A stretch of 64,000 nt of DNA from Xestospongia bergquistia (Eukaryota > Porifera > Demospongiae > Haplosclerida > Petrosiidae): contig OZ014411.1 of assembly GCA_963965975.1 (NCBI GenBank), forward strand, positions 5,007,001 to 5,071,000, given 5' to 3'. The position numbers were made by a program, and so were the translations under genes. Positions 55,801 to 64,000 of this stretch are shown piece by piece. The notes under the pieces were generated by a model. It searched no databases. It saw only the letters and a program-made list of their open reading frames with translations, and was not told the DNA's origin. Within the stretch, counting starts at the first letter, position 1. Each line of letters starts with the position of its first letter.

Positions 55801-58800
55801 GATTCTTATAGTGATAAATATGTACAATATAATTTCAAACTATCATAAACAAAGTTATTTTGCTCACAAAAAAAGAAGCTGATTGGTTGGACAATGATTG
55901 CATGAACTAAATACATAAAAGGACCATGTGTTTGCCTTTTACATGGAATGATGTCAGAAAACAAACCATCACGTCAATCCATCCTGTGGTTAGTGACAAA
56001 TTAGGAAACCTGCAAACAGTCTCTGAGGTAATGTTCAAGTGTATTAGAAAGTCTAAAGTTTAGACCTTTAAAGTTTAAAGGTATAAGGTTTAATATAAAT
56101 ATCCTTAAATTCAATAAAAATTTACAAATCCATCAAACAACTTTCATCATATGCTCTAACTTATAGTACAATCCCCCTTTACTCCATCATAACAGGCAAG
56201 ACAAAGCAAGACATACATATTAGTTCCATAAAACAGGATACTATTGTGATAATTAATACTGACACTGCTCAGTCATGCTGATATCAGGACAATCCGTAAC
56301 TACATGTACAAATAACGTAAGTAGACAAGGATATGATCAAAGTTTTTTTTGATAAGAGTCACATGCTTTGGCATCACTCACTACAAATTGTACACGTAAC
56401 ATATAAACATCCATGCATATGCATTTCCTCAATGAGAGCCACAACGTCTGTTCAATATATTTAAATGCTGACATTGATTAAATGTCACCTTTCAAATTCC
56501 CCTATCGTTAACCAATATCAATTATAATTAACAGCTGCTATATGCATATCTTAATCTTCCTAAAACAGTTCCTTCAAAACTCTATATTGTACATGGGGCT
56601 ATTAAGATAATTTTAAAGTTAAAATTTGATCACTGAAGAGCCAATGACAGCCAAAAGGGACAGTGTACATATCAACTGATACATGTACCTGTACAATGGA
56701 CTATGTGGACATTACTAACACTGTAAGGACAGCTTAACATTATATGTATATGTAGAAATATCTTGAAAATTTTCTCTCAGTCTCTCAAGAGAATAGTCTT
56801 ATAACCCAGACAATTATATACATTTACATTGCAAGTTATATCATACATTTATCAACCAATTTCAGATAAGAAAGATTCATCACACAATATATAATTGCAA
56901 GGACTCAGGACACATACATGTAAGTTGTACATACACTCATTCTACAGTTCCACAGGTAAAGACTATTGACATAACCACAAAATAAATTACTAACCTCATA
57001 ATTGGGAGTTGAATTAGAAGTACAGATGTTAGCATCCCAATTATAGAAAGAGAGATCAGTATGTCGTGGAAGAAGCCTCTTACGAGATGAAAAGTACGGC
57101 TCAAAGTCTTCAGTCTAGAAGGAGATAATATTACATGATGACATATATGCATGTAAAGTATATGTACATAACAGTCACTGTGGTAAGTAATGATGTTCAC
57201 TAGTCCTAGTAGTAGCTATATACCTATAATTGCTGCACGAGTTCTTGTACATTAGTATGTACACTGCACATTAGTTATTAAGATACACTATAAATCAAAG
57301 AAGCTAGATAAACAAGATTATAATTGAAGAAAACTTGCTCTTTTAATGATCCCAGACTTGCTATAAATTTTGTAGTATTGAAGACTGCAAAAGCTATGAT
57401 AATTGCTAAGAAGAGTTTTCTAGAATTTACACTGTTACAGTCAATTAAAATATCAATAAGTTATACTCAACACTATGAAGCTTGCAATACTAAATTAAAT
57501 ATATTGGTTGCAATATTCGTTGGTGATCACAGTACACATGTTGATTAAATTAATGCAATTAATAGTCACATATAGTGTCATACAAGAAGACGCTGAAAAC
57601 AAATATGACTAGTATGTAGTACAAGATATCTTAGGACAACCTGGTATACTTTGGGTAGCAGGTGGAAAAAGAAATTCATAATACAAGAGGTGGAATATTC
57701 ACACTATGAATAGTATCAAATTAATTATATTCATATAGCAAGCCACCTTGAATAATGAGGGGGTGTGTCAGAGTTCTGGGTGGATTTTCAAAAAAAAACC
57801 AGAAAGGTTCTGTCTATCTACTAGGATCAAGGTAAGTACAATCACAGCTATATAGACTAGACAATTATATTAAACAATACAATGAAACTTCTAAATTAGA
57901 AAACCCTTTGACTTTACTGAACTAAACTGATGTATATTCGATACATCATCAAACTATATTTACTTCCAAAGAGCTTCCATATATGCAGACATAAACAAGA
58001 TTAACAGTTGTGAAAACAGTTATTACTGCAAGATTATTTGAAGGCAATAAAGAGAGAGTTTAGTATATATTACTATGATTAGTATATCCTACAATGTTTA
58101 GACTAGTCTACATAAATACAAGTACATGTCTCAAAACAGTCTTACTGGTACACGTGAAGTGTGTCAGGCAGTATTTTTTTTTGTTTATGCTACAGGACCA
58201 CTACACAAAAGGAATTGAACTCTTATCAATTACTTAACAAAATGGCAGAAAGTGGTTCTCCAGTAGAAAGAATTCTCAAACGAGGGAAACAAATTGGAGT
58301 AGTTAAGGACTTGGAACGACCATGGGGACTAACCATGAACAACAATCATATAGTCATCATGGAGTCAGATAAAGATTGTGTTACTATATGCACTAAAGAA
58401 GGTGATAAAGTCCTGACATTTGGATCTAGAGGAGGTAAACAAGGCGAGTTCATGTCTCCATTAGCAGTAACCATCACTAAAGATAACCACATTGTTGTAG
58501 CTGACAAACTAAGAGTTCAAAAATTCACTCTAACTGGTGAATTTGTTAAATCTACTTCAAGTCGCAAGCTGTCCTACAATAATCCATCTGCAATAACTGT
58601 TCATCCAAGCACAGGTCATATCTATATAGTTGACTCAGAAAAACACAATATATTGGTTATCACTGAAGATTTGTTATTTGTGAGGACTTTTGGAACAAAA
58701 GGTTCCGAAGCTGGCCAACTTAACAAGCCACGAAATATCGCTATTAACAGTCAAGGTGTTGTTTATGTTGTCGATTACAACAATGATCGTGTATGTAAGT

Positions 58801-61800
58801 TCACATCAGATGGAGAATATTTAGCGTCACTAGGTACACCAGGATGTGGTGCTGGGGAACTTGATCGTCCCTCGGCAGTTACCGTGGATGCAGACGACTT
58901 TGTTTACATCACAGAAATGGTGAATGGGCGTGTCTTTGTATTTGATTCAAAGGACATTTTTGTTCACTCCTTTGGCAAATGTGGAAGTGGAGAAGGCCAG
59001 TTCAGTGGTCCACAAGGAATTGTCGTTGACTCACAAGGAGATATTATTGTCAGCGACACATACAACAACAGACTGATTATAGTTTAAGATTGATACATGT
59101 AACTACTTTTACAAGTGAAAACTAACATTTTATCCCTGTTTTTATACATTCCTATAACAATGTACATTACATTGTATAACCTCCAAATGACTCTTTATTA
59201 CTTTTGACTTCAAATAAAAAATTTATTTTGTTTCTTCACCCTGTCTTTGTCTAAAAGGTCGTTTAATATTTAGCAAATTGATGAAAGACTATAGATGTCA
59301 AGTATTAGTATAGTTTTATTTTTAAAAAACAAGATTATAATTATAAAAATTGTCTTAAGACTTTTTGACGGTACTGTTGGCGCTATAAAGGAATAGATTT
59401 TGCATATTATGAAGATTAAAAGAGTTGGCAGAAACTATGAAGCTAATCAAAGATATTTTCTTGAGCAACAGTAGCTCATAAGCTTAAGCTGGTCAAACCC
59501 AATTCGTAGAACAGTAATTAAATTCATTGGATGATGCAATGTGCTTTAATTAGGTCATTCATAGCTTTAGAAAGTCATACACAACAACAAAATAAGACAA
59601 AGTTGAAGAGTCAGTGCTGACAATACAAATGAACACATAGACCAAAACAATCTTATAACCACCTGACATACATCCTGTGCCAGGCAGAAATCATGTGATG
59701 TCACAGCAAAAAATTTGAATGACTATACCAAGCTCCACCCAAAATGTCAAAATGGAATGAATTTCTAATTTACATGTACCTTCCTCACTAAGAAGGCATT
59801 TAGGGACGAGACATCAATGAAGTGGTAATGATTTGATATAACTAGTCTAGAGCAAGCAGAGCTGTTTGTTTGCACTACTGCTATGTTACATTGCCATTTA
59901 TACAACTTTGTGCAACATGAAAAACAAGGTATCATTAAGATGCTATGTATAAAGTATGTGAGTGTGGCATTTTGAAATCCTTGATTATTTATTTATAAAT
60001 ATTCTCTATCCATAGACTGTCATTTATATCATATTTACTGTGGAACTATTCCAATAAAATTATTCCTATAATTTTATGAAACTGTAACACATAAACTTGG
60101 CAGGATAGTATAATAAGTTATACAGAGCTTATGAAGTAGTTTTGTTGAGGTTATCAAAACGAACTGTTGTTCTATAAGTCATATACCAGATGATACTACA
60201 TTGTTCTGGCTCACATGGTTTGTGTAGATTGTATACAAGAGTATCTCTATTTCACATCATTTGCACTATGTATATTTGTTTTTGATTGTTGCATGAATAG
60301 ATCATAACAATTTTAACAATTTATTAAATTATTACTGACTTACTTTTAATCTATGAGCATAGTCAATATATCCAGAGACTTCTTGTCCTCGAGAATTTTT
60401 GTCCCTTATAAAAATGATGGTCTGAAAAAATAAAAAAAATGATTATAGACTATAGACACTAATATTGTATGGTATTTACTAAAATAGAGGCTGGGACTCT
60501 ATTTCTTTTCAATATTTTTGAGTGGGTGTCTAATATAGGGGGGGGCATAAATCACGCATGAGAAATCATTAATAATCTAATCATGTTCCCACTAAACTCT
60601 CTTGAAGATGTTTGCTTGGATTTTTTCTTCTACACAATCAACATCTTTAAGTGTGAAAGATTTCTACTTAAACATTCTGAAGCTATAGCTACACTAGTAT
60701 ACACATGGTTGAAGGAAGTGGTTAGTCCTCTATTCAAGATCCAGCATCTATTTACTATTTGGGTAAGTCTAGCCAAGCTTCTGTTTGGAGGAGGCCTCTA
60801 TTTATCAATTTGAGGAAATATGGTAATTGAAGTACTATATCTCAAGATAGAACTGTAGAACATAATGATTCACTTATACTCATCAATTTACACACTATAC
60901 TAGCAAAATTTCTGTACTAATTATGACCGAGGAAGACGTACCAATCTTAATCCCTATCACTTTATACTGAAGTCTTCCAACAACTTAATTACCATGTCTA
61001 TGACATGGAGATTATAGTGAACACAATCTCCAAAGAATGTAGATGTAAATACATGTAGTCATGTACAGTATCTGTAGTACATATTAACTTACAGTCATTT
61101 TACCACTTCTGTTAGCTTCTTCACGTTGTGCTAATGCTTCAAGAAATGATGAGCCTTTGAGATCTTTACCTCCATGGCTAAGTTCTCTAAAGGAAAGAAA
61201 AGACAACTATGAATTCATTCTAGCAACTAAATGTACTAGATAACAGAAATATATCAACAATGGTTAGTATATATACAAGGTGATCAATTTTAAAGCAGTC
61301 TTCACTTTTTCTGATCTCTTCTTGACAATTTGCTAGCAGCAGCTGCCTGCTTACGAGTTTCAAATTCCTCTCTTTTTATGACCTACAGTATAAGACAACG
61401 ACTTGTTTACAATAAAATGAAAATGGCCTGTCACAAATTTGATCCAATTACAACAGATTTGTACAATAATAATTTGGTTGACAAAGGGTTAAAGTAAATT
61501 TAATCAACTTTGCTAATAAATATTGATGTAAGTATTATTATATCTAACATACTAGCTAGTCTTCCAACAATGCTATATCACTACCAACAACAACTATTGA
61601 CCTACAGTGATAAATCAATGTTGGGATCATAGTTGTGACATGCGAGTCAAAACACACTCATTCATCAAGATAATTGCTGTTTGTGTATTAGAATAATATG
61701 TTTAATGATAGTAGTTTGCTCAATGATAAATCATTGTTTATGCTCATAACCAGCATATTATCTTATGTTTATGATAGTTAGTCTATATTATGGTCTACTG

Positions 61801-62670
61801 CCATACTATTTACTAATAATCATGGCAGCATAAGGTTTGATTAGTGAATTAGTGATATTAACTTATTATAATATCTTAAGTTATTATTACTAATTATGTG
61901 TACTATAACTTAATTAACGATCATAAATAATAAATTTGTACCAAATACACAAATGAATTTTGTATGAACATTAACATGTAACACAGCATTCTTAAACAGG
62001 AAGTTATTAAAACCCAATATGTGATAAGAGTCTTTCTGGATACCAAATTTCATGACTTACTGTTCAAGATGGTTTCATAACAACTGTTTGTGTGCAAGCG
62101 TTCATTCTAAATTTGTTTGTGCATCTGGTACCATTTTGTATCTATGGACACAATTATATTTTTGAAATAAAACTATTTAGCAATTGTTATAGCACTCAAT
62201 AAATTCACTAAAATTAGTACACCTAATTAATAGAAGGCTTAAAGGATACTGAGTTGGTAATAATGTGATATTTATTACTTTATAATTGTTAGAAGGTCAA
62301 TTGTAAACATGTAATACACTGGATATTCTACATCCACAACAAACCAATATACACAATAGAGAATAGGTAAATTGAGAGTAGTACATCCTCAGTACTACTT
62401 TAACACTTCACTATAGTAGTTATCATATACATACCTCTCCACTTCCTCTGTACCCTAACTCTACAAGCTGTCTGGCTAATTCTTCATCCTAAACAATTGC
62501 AATAAAAGGTAGTCACTATTCATATGCTAATAGCTCAAGGTAAGCTACAATAGTACCTCTAAATAGTACAAATCTGTAGGTGTGATCTGAGAATCTAAAT
62601 AGTGTTCATATGTGGCGAATTCAGTGACAATACTGTCAGCAACACTTGGACCTTCTTCACCAGCAGCCAT
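38985..62670 (-). CDS. CFAP299: CFAP299 (cilia- and flagella-associated protein 299), eight exons
   Basis: Exons in transcript order: 62670-62557, 62488-62435, 61382-61306, 61186-61093, 60421-60344, 57114-56995, 43480-43406, 39080-38985. All have GT/AG ends and consistent phases, giving 235 aa against 233 recalled for the human protein. Near-identical blocks include [20 protein letters not shown] (exons 1-2), [20 protein letters not shown] (exon 5), [15 protein letters not shown] (exon 6), [12 protein letters not shown] (exon 7) and YDHITRRKA at the C-terminus. The family (formerly C4orf22, DUF4464) is found in ciliated eukaryotes and linked to flagella and sperm development; no enzymatic activity is known. 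There is no signal peptide or membrane segment. Introns range from 68 bp to 13.5 kb, unusually large for this window. An NHL gene is nested in intron 5 on the other strand. An RFX X-box lies 11 bp upstream of the ATG. Confidence 0.96.
39918..39949. repeat. CT/CA compound microsatellite
   Basis: (CT)n followed directly by (CA)n. Confidence 0.9.
40961..41340. repeat. Direct duplication, period about 204 bp
   Basis: ATGGTATTGTCTCCATGGG starts at 40971 and again at 41175. Both copies continue with ACATTCCAAT, ATATCTTGCTCTCACC, GATATGGTACAA and TTGGTAATAAAATGTGAAG. Non-coding. Confidence 0.85.
42254..42317. repeat. Perfect 64-bp palindrome
   Basis: Each arm contains two GTACATTAATC-type units joined by CACTAGTG, and the centre is ACTAGT. 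The two halves are exact reverse complements with no spacer. Related but imperfect sequence (TATATATTAACTACTA, CAGATATATAG) flanks it on both sides as a direct repeat. Confidence 0.95.
42850..42985. repeat. Four-copy 34-bp tandem repeat
   Basis: AAGCTATCTCAGTTTTAG starts at 42850, 42884, 42918 and 42952. Copies are almost identical, the first differing by one base. Confidence 0.95.
43593..43800. repeat. (TA)n microsatellite with two CACTATACATA interruptions
   Basis: About 205 bp of TA with two copies of an interruption reading CACTATACATATATATATAG. It directly abuts the MITE at 43800. Confidence 0.95.
43800..44058. mobile_element. TA-flanked MITE with about 98-bp terminal inverted repeats, copy 1
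   Basis: The left end begins TGTGACCATAAATACGAAAA and the right end is its reverse complement. Pairing continues through ATGGTACCTAACG, GCAAGCGTT/AACGCTTG, GTTGCTA and CCATCTT to CAGGAAGT, leaving a short centre. TA flanks both ends, as expected for Tc1/mariner-type target sites. It is too short to code for a transposase. It lies in CFAP299 intron 6. Confidence 0.85.
44660..44930 (+). repeat. Two-copy short repeat, possible tRNA-derived SINE remnant
   Basis: Both copies share a GTTCAAAT-CC segment (44701 and 44855), then CACAATAT or TACAATAT, GAATGACAATTGAC, ATTGAAC and AGACAATACAAAT. The first has AGGTTCAAATGCC, close to a tRNA B box, some 35 bp after TGGTCCATAGTAG, which loosely resembles an A box. 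SINE origin is tentative. Confidence 0.35.
46429..46520. repeat. 46-bp tandem duplication
   Basis: CTACATATTATTAAC through CCTGGAATAAG-GCC is repeated at 46429 and 46475 with two or three differences. Confidence 0.9.
52269..52970. repeat. 22-bp minisatellite, about 32 copies
   Basis: The core is ACATTATGTATATTG followed by CACATGT, TACATGT or CAACATGT variants. Most copies are 22 bp long, with some insertions. Because 22 is not a multiple of three and the unit has no plus-strand stop, overlapping frames up to 242 codons appear in all three frames. They are artefacts. Confidence 0.95.
53486..53575. repeat. 45-bp tandem duplication
   Basis: TATTAATGGTTTATGGTAC followed by TCATTATAATGAACAATAAT and GTTGG, repeated at 53486 and 53531 with one difference. 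Confidence 0.92.
55034..55073 (+). repeat. Dispersed short repeat (CACTTCAGAAAC family), copy 1
   Basis: TTGTGAGCACTTCAGAAAC, then CTAATTTCAGCAGC, resembles 62974-63011 (TTTGAGTACTTCAGAAAC, then AATGATTTCAGC). Confidence 0.45.
55206..55275 (+). repeat. Dispersed repeat (AACAAGATTATAAT family)
   Basis: AACAAGATTATAATCGTAAAA, then GCTATAAATTGTGTAGTATT and AAGACTG. Similar order occurs at 57312-57390 and, weaker, at 59329-59385. Confidence 0.5.
55431..55480 (+). repeat. Dispersed short repeat, copy 2
   Basis: TATACCATATGGTCTAAAAA then AATCTTAGGACTGCCTGGCA, matching 11701-11745 in order and orientation and also preceded by TATATA. Confidence 0.5.
58242..59087 (+). CDS. NHL-repeat six-bladed propeller protein, nested in CFAP299
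   Basis: 281 aa from ATG 58242 (context AACAAAATGG) to TAA at 59085. Six NHL blades fill the protein. Their starts are marked by [35 protein letters not shown] and GPQGIVV, each followed by a strand such as [11 protein letters not shown] or [11 protein letters not shown] and a phenylalanine-glycine turn (FGSRGG, FGTKGS, FGKCGS). NHL propellers bind protein or RNA and often end TRIM-NHL ubiquitin ligases, but no RING, B-box or coiled coil is present here. A strong acceptor (T-run then GCTACAG, 58195) lies 46 bp upstream and the frame is open back to it, so a 5' exon, coding or not, probably exists. I could not find it. No signal peptide. Poly(A) signal at 59213. The gene runs opposite to its host gene. 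Confidence 0.88.
   Translation: MAESGSPVERILKRGKQIGVVKDLERPWGLTMNNNHIVIMESDKDCVTICTKEGDKVLTFGSRGGKQGEFMSPLAVTITKDNHIVVADKLRVQKFTLTGEFVKSTSSRKLSYNNPSAITVHPSTGHIYIVDSEKHNILVITEDLLFVRTFGTKGSEAGQLNKPRNIAINSQGVVYVVDYNNDRVCKFTSDGEYLASLGTPGCGAGELDRPSAVTVDADDFVYITEMVNGRVFVFDSKDIFVHSFGKCGSGEGQFSGPQGIVVDSQGDIIVSDTYNNRLIIV
59213..59218 (+). terminator. Poly(A) signal of the NHL gene
   Basis: AATAAA 126 bp after the stop codon. Confidence 0.6.
61918..62153. mobile_element. Diverged MITE, copy 2 of the 43800 family
   Basis: The left part (ATCATAAATAATAAATTTGTACC) and right part (GTGTGCAAGCGTTCATTCTAA, then TGGTACCATTTTGTATCTATGGACAC) match the ends of the element at 43800-44058. The shared interior includes CAGGAAGTTATTAAAA and CAAGATGG. 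It is older and more degraded. CFAP299 intron 2. Confidence 0.75.
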
Positions 62671-62681
62671 TTTATGGAATG

Positions 62682-62695
62682 GTAGCCTTGGTAAC
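62682..62695. promoter_or_regulatory. RFX X-box in the CFAP299 promoter
   Basis: GTAGCCTTGGTAAC fits the X-box consensus GTNRCC-NN-RGYAAC at every position. It lies 11 bp upstream of the CFAP299 ATG, so transcription probably starts at or just inside it, or just upstream. RFX factors drive ciliary genes in animals. Confidence 0.72.
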
Positions 62696-62710
62696 CGCAT
62701 ACATACCTTT

Positions 62711-62719
62711 TGCGCATGC
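62711..62719. promoter_or_regulatory. NRF1-like half-site near the CFAP299 promoter
   Basis: TGCGCATGC resembles the NRF1 core (GCGCATGC). Position is 41 bp upstream of the ATG. Match is partial. Confidence 0.3.
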
Positions 62720-63696
62720 TCAAGGTTTAGAATCGCCGCGTGCTGTTTATAATAATTATTTTGTATACTTAGTTACCTCCAGGCGAGAAGAGTCCAATTA
62801 TTACTATATAATTATTTGATATCAGTAATTGTGTTGTGATAGGTTTGGCGCATAAAAAGAATGTAAATGCAATTAACTTTTACGAAATGACTACACAAAA
62901 ACTATAAACAGCTTGGATATCAAATTCACAGGGGCAACACGCTCAACTACGAGGGTATGACCGTGTAGGCCTCGTTTTGAGTACTTCAGAAACAAAACTA
63001 ATGATTTCAGCGACTCTTAGAAAGCTATTATTTATGAATAATTAAATAGCTCTATTAACGGAAAGAAAAGGATGCGAACGGAGAATACTATTTCAACATA
63101 AAGCATAGTCTCCTACTTCTGGCAGTAAATATAGACTACATATTTCCTGATTTGATGTTCAGCTTGAAAGAAGATTCAGGATCTTCACTGTATGACTGAT
63201 AAGCCAGTTGTCATGACAGTAAGCCTGGCCTCGCGAGATTCTATAAACCAAGAATAACATAATAATTTTTCCGTGAGCACGCTGCATCACTGATATTGAA
63301 ATAACTTTTTCCTTTTATTAGTCTCAAGTCCAAGTCCTTCTTTGAGGTATGGTTTGAGATTTTTGAGAAAAAATAACAAAGAGACCAATCACATACTTGA
63401 AATCTCCAGACTTTATATTCAATAATATAATATTTTCAAGATCCTATTTTCAAACTAATATTATATATTAACATGTTCGTTTCAACAATGTCTATGAACT
63501 TAGACATATAAGAGAAACATTTTGGTCATTTTATAATAATACAAAAATTGAGTGGGTATTAAAAAATAACATCACAAAATTAATTTTGAATGAGGTATTT
63601 ATTAATTGAAGTGTAGATAACAAATTATTGAGTAGCCAATTTTCTACAGTTAAAGATACTATGTTGTATATGTAATGATACTACTGTATTTCTGTG
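62720..63696. other. Intergenic stretch between two minus-strand genes
   Basis: Contains the second copy of the CACTTCAGAAAC-type repeat (62974-63011) and a CG-containing stretch near 62735-62745. No gene was recognised. Confidence 0.5.
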
Positions 63697-63999
63697 CTAA
63701 TAATTGTCTTCACTTTTAGATTCTTCTTTCTTCTGTTTTTTTTCCTGACTAGGTATTGTTTGTATTTGTTGTTTGTTGAGCATATCTTGTAAATCTTTTA
63801 AAGGAATTTCAAATTTCTCATAATCTGGACAAATTGGAACATAATTTCGAATAACTAAGTGACAAAACGTTTTGTCATGTTTTGCTTCAGTTATTTTCAC
63901 ATCGAATGGATTAAGGGTGAGGCATTTTGTAGGATGATTGTTGGGGTAATAAAGGGCAAAGACATAATGATCCCAGCTAACAGGAACACTTTTTTTTAT
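63697..63999 (-). CDS. 3' end of an unidentified protein gene, cut by the window edge
   Basis: At least the last 100 codons are open from the window end to TAG at 63697. No ATG start is visible, so the gene begins beyond 64000. The visible part reads VSWDHYVFALYYPNN, then NPFDVKITEAKHDKTFCHLV and NYVPICPDYEKFEIPLKDLQ, and ends in a Gln/Lys/Glu-rich tail (QEKKQKKEESKSEDNY). Composition is clearly coding-like. The tail suggests a cytosolic or nuclear C-terminus. No domain recognised. Confidence 0.68.
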   Translation of the reverse strand: MKKSVPVSWDHYVFALYYPNNHPTKCLTLNPFDVKITEAKHDKTFCHLVIRNYVPICPDYEKFEIPLKDLQDMLNKQQIQTIPSQEKKQKKEESKSEDNY

Positions 64000-64000
64000 C

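Larger units (their letters stand above)
43481..56994. other. CFAP299 intron 6 (13.5 kb)
   Basis: By far the largest intron. It contains the TA microsatellite, MITE copy 1, a SINE-like duplication (44.66-44.93 kb), a 46-bp duplication (46429-46520), the 22-bp minisatellite (52.27-52.97 kb), a 45-bp duplication (53486-53575) and dispersed short repeats near 55.0-55.5 kb. I found no supported gene on either strand. Confidence 0.6.
57115..60343. other. CFAP299 intron 5 containing a nested gene
   Basis: 3.2 kb. It carries the NHL-repeat gene on the opposite strand at its middle. Flanking parts hold dispersed short repeats near 57.3, 57.6, 59.3 and 59.6 kb. The 75-codon frame at 57324 arises from repeat DNA and is not called. 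Confidence 0.7.

Noticed and set aside
56937-57200. 87-codon minus-strand frame
   Set aside because: Wrong frame over CFAP299 exon 6; the real exon is 56995-57114.
57324-57548. 75-codon frame upstream of the NHL gene
   Set aside because: Lies in a dispersed repeat also seen at 55206 and shows no RING or B-box that would make it an NHL 5' exon.

Overview
The window looks like nuclear DNA of an early-branching animal, most probably a demosponge. It is AT-rich, genes lie a few kilobases apart, and many introns are short (55-120 bp). A secreted TGF-beta ligand with a furin site marks it as metazoan, and the axonemal gene CFAP299 fits an animal with flagellated cells. The sponge assignment is inference; no species marker was read.

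Region by region. (1) 0-5.3 kb: a single-exon secreted thiamine pyridinylase (thiaminase I)-like gene (+), then about 1.3 kb of a roughly 525-bp tandem repeat, an inverted duplication carrying an ETS-type motif, and a small two-exon gene (+). (2) 6.2-9.5 kb: a multi-pass membrane protein (+), a decayed coding region, a 52-bp minisatellite and a GA/CT-rich foldback. (3) 9.6-19.6 kb: a basic protein on the minus strand, head-to-head (96 bp between start codons) with a nine-exon ZGRF1/Mte1-like DUF2439 gene (+) that has no helicase. (4) 19.6-28.1 kb: mostly non-coding. (5) 28.1-34 kb: a TATA-driven two-exon TGF-beta ligand (+), then a proposed gene of six very short exons (+) that ORF scanning cannot see, encoding a small single-pass membrane protein. 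(6) 39-62.7 kb: the complete eight-exon CFAP299 gene (-), about 23.7 kb with a 13.5-kb intron, an RFX X-box 11 bp upstream of its start codon, and a six-bladed NHL propeller gene nested on the opposite strand in another intron. (7) 63.7-64 kb: the 3' end of an unidentified minus-strand gene cut by the window edge.

The introns and intergenic DNA hold many small repeats: two copies of a TA-flanked MITE, an intronic MITE, a perfect 64-bp palindrome, a 22-bp minisatellite of about 700 bp, and several short dispersed families. No rRNA, tRNA, CRISPR array or intact autonomous transposon was seen. The genes do not form one pathway. The only functional links suggested are DNA repair (the ZGRF1-like gene), cilia (CFAP299 and its X-box) and extracellular signalling (TGF-beta). 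Exon boundaries were inferred by hand from GT/AG signals, reading phase and remembered family sequence; no alignment program was run.
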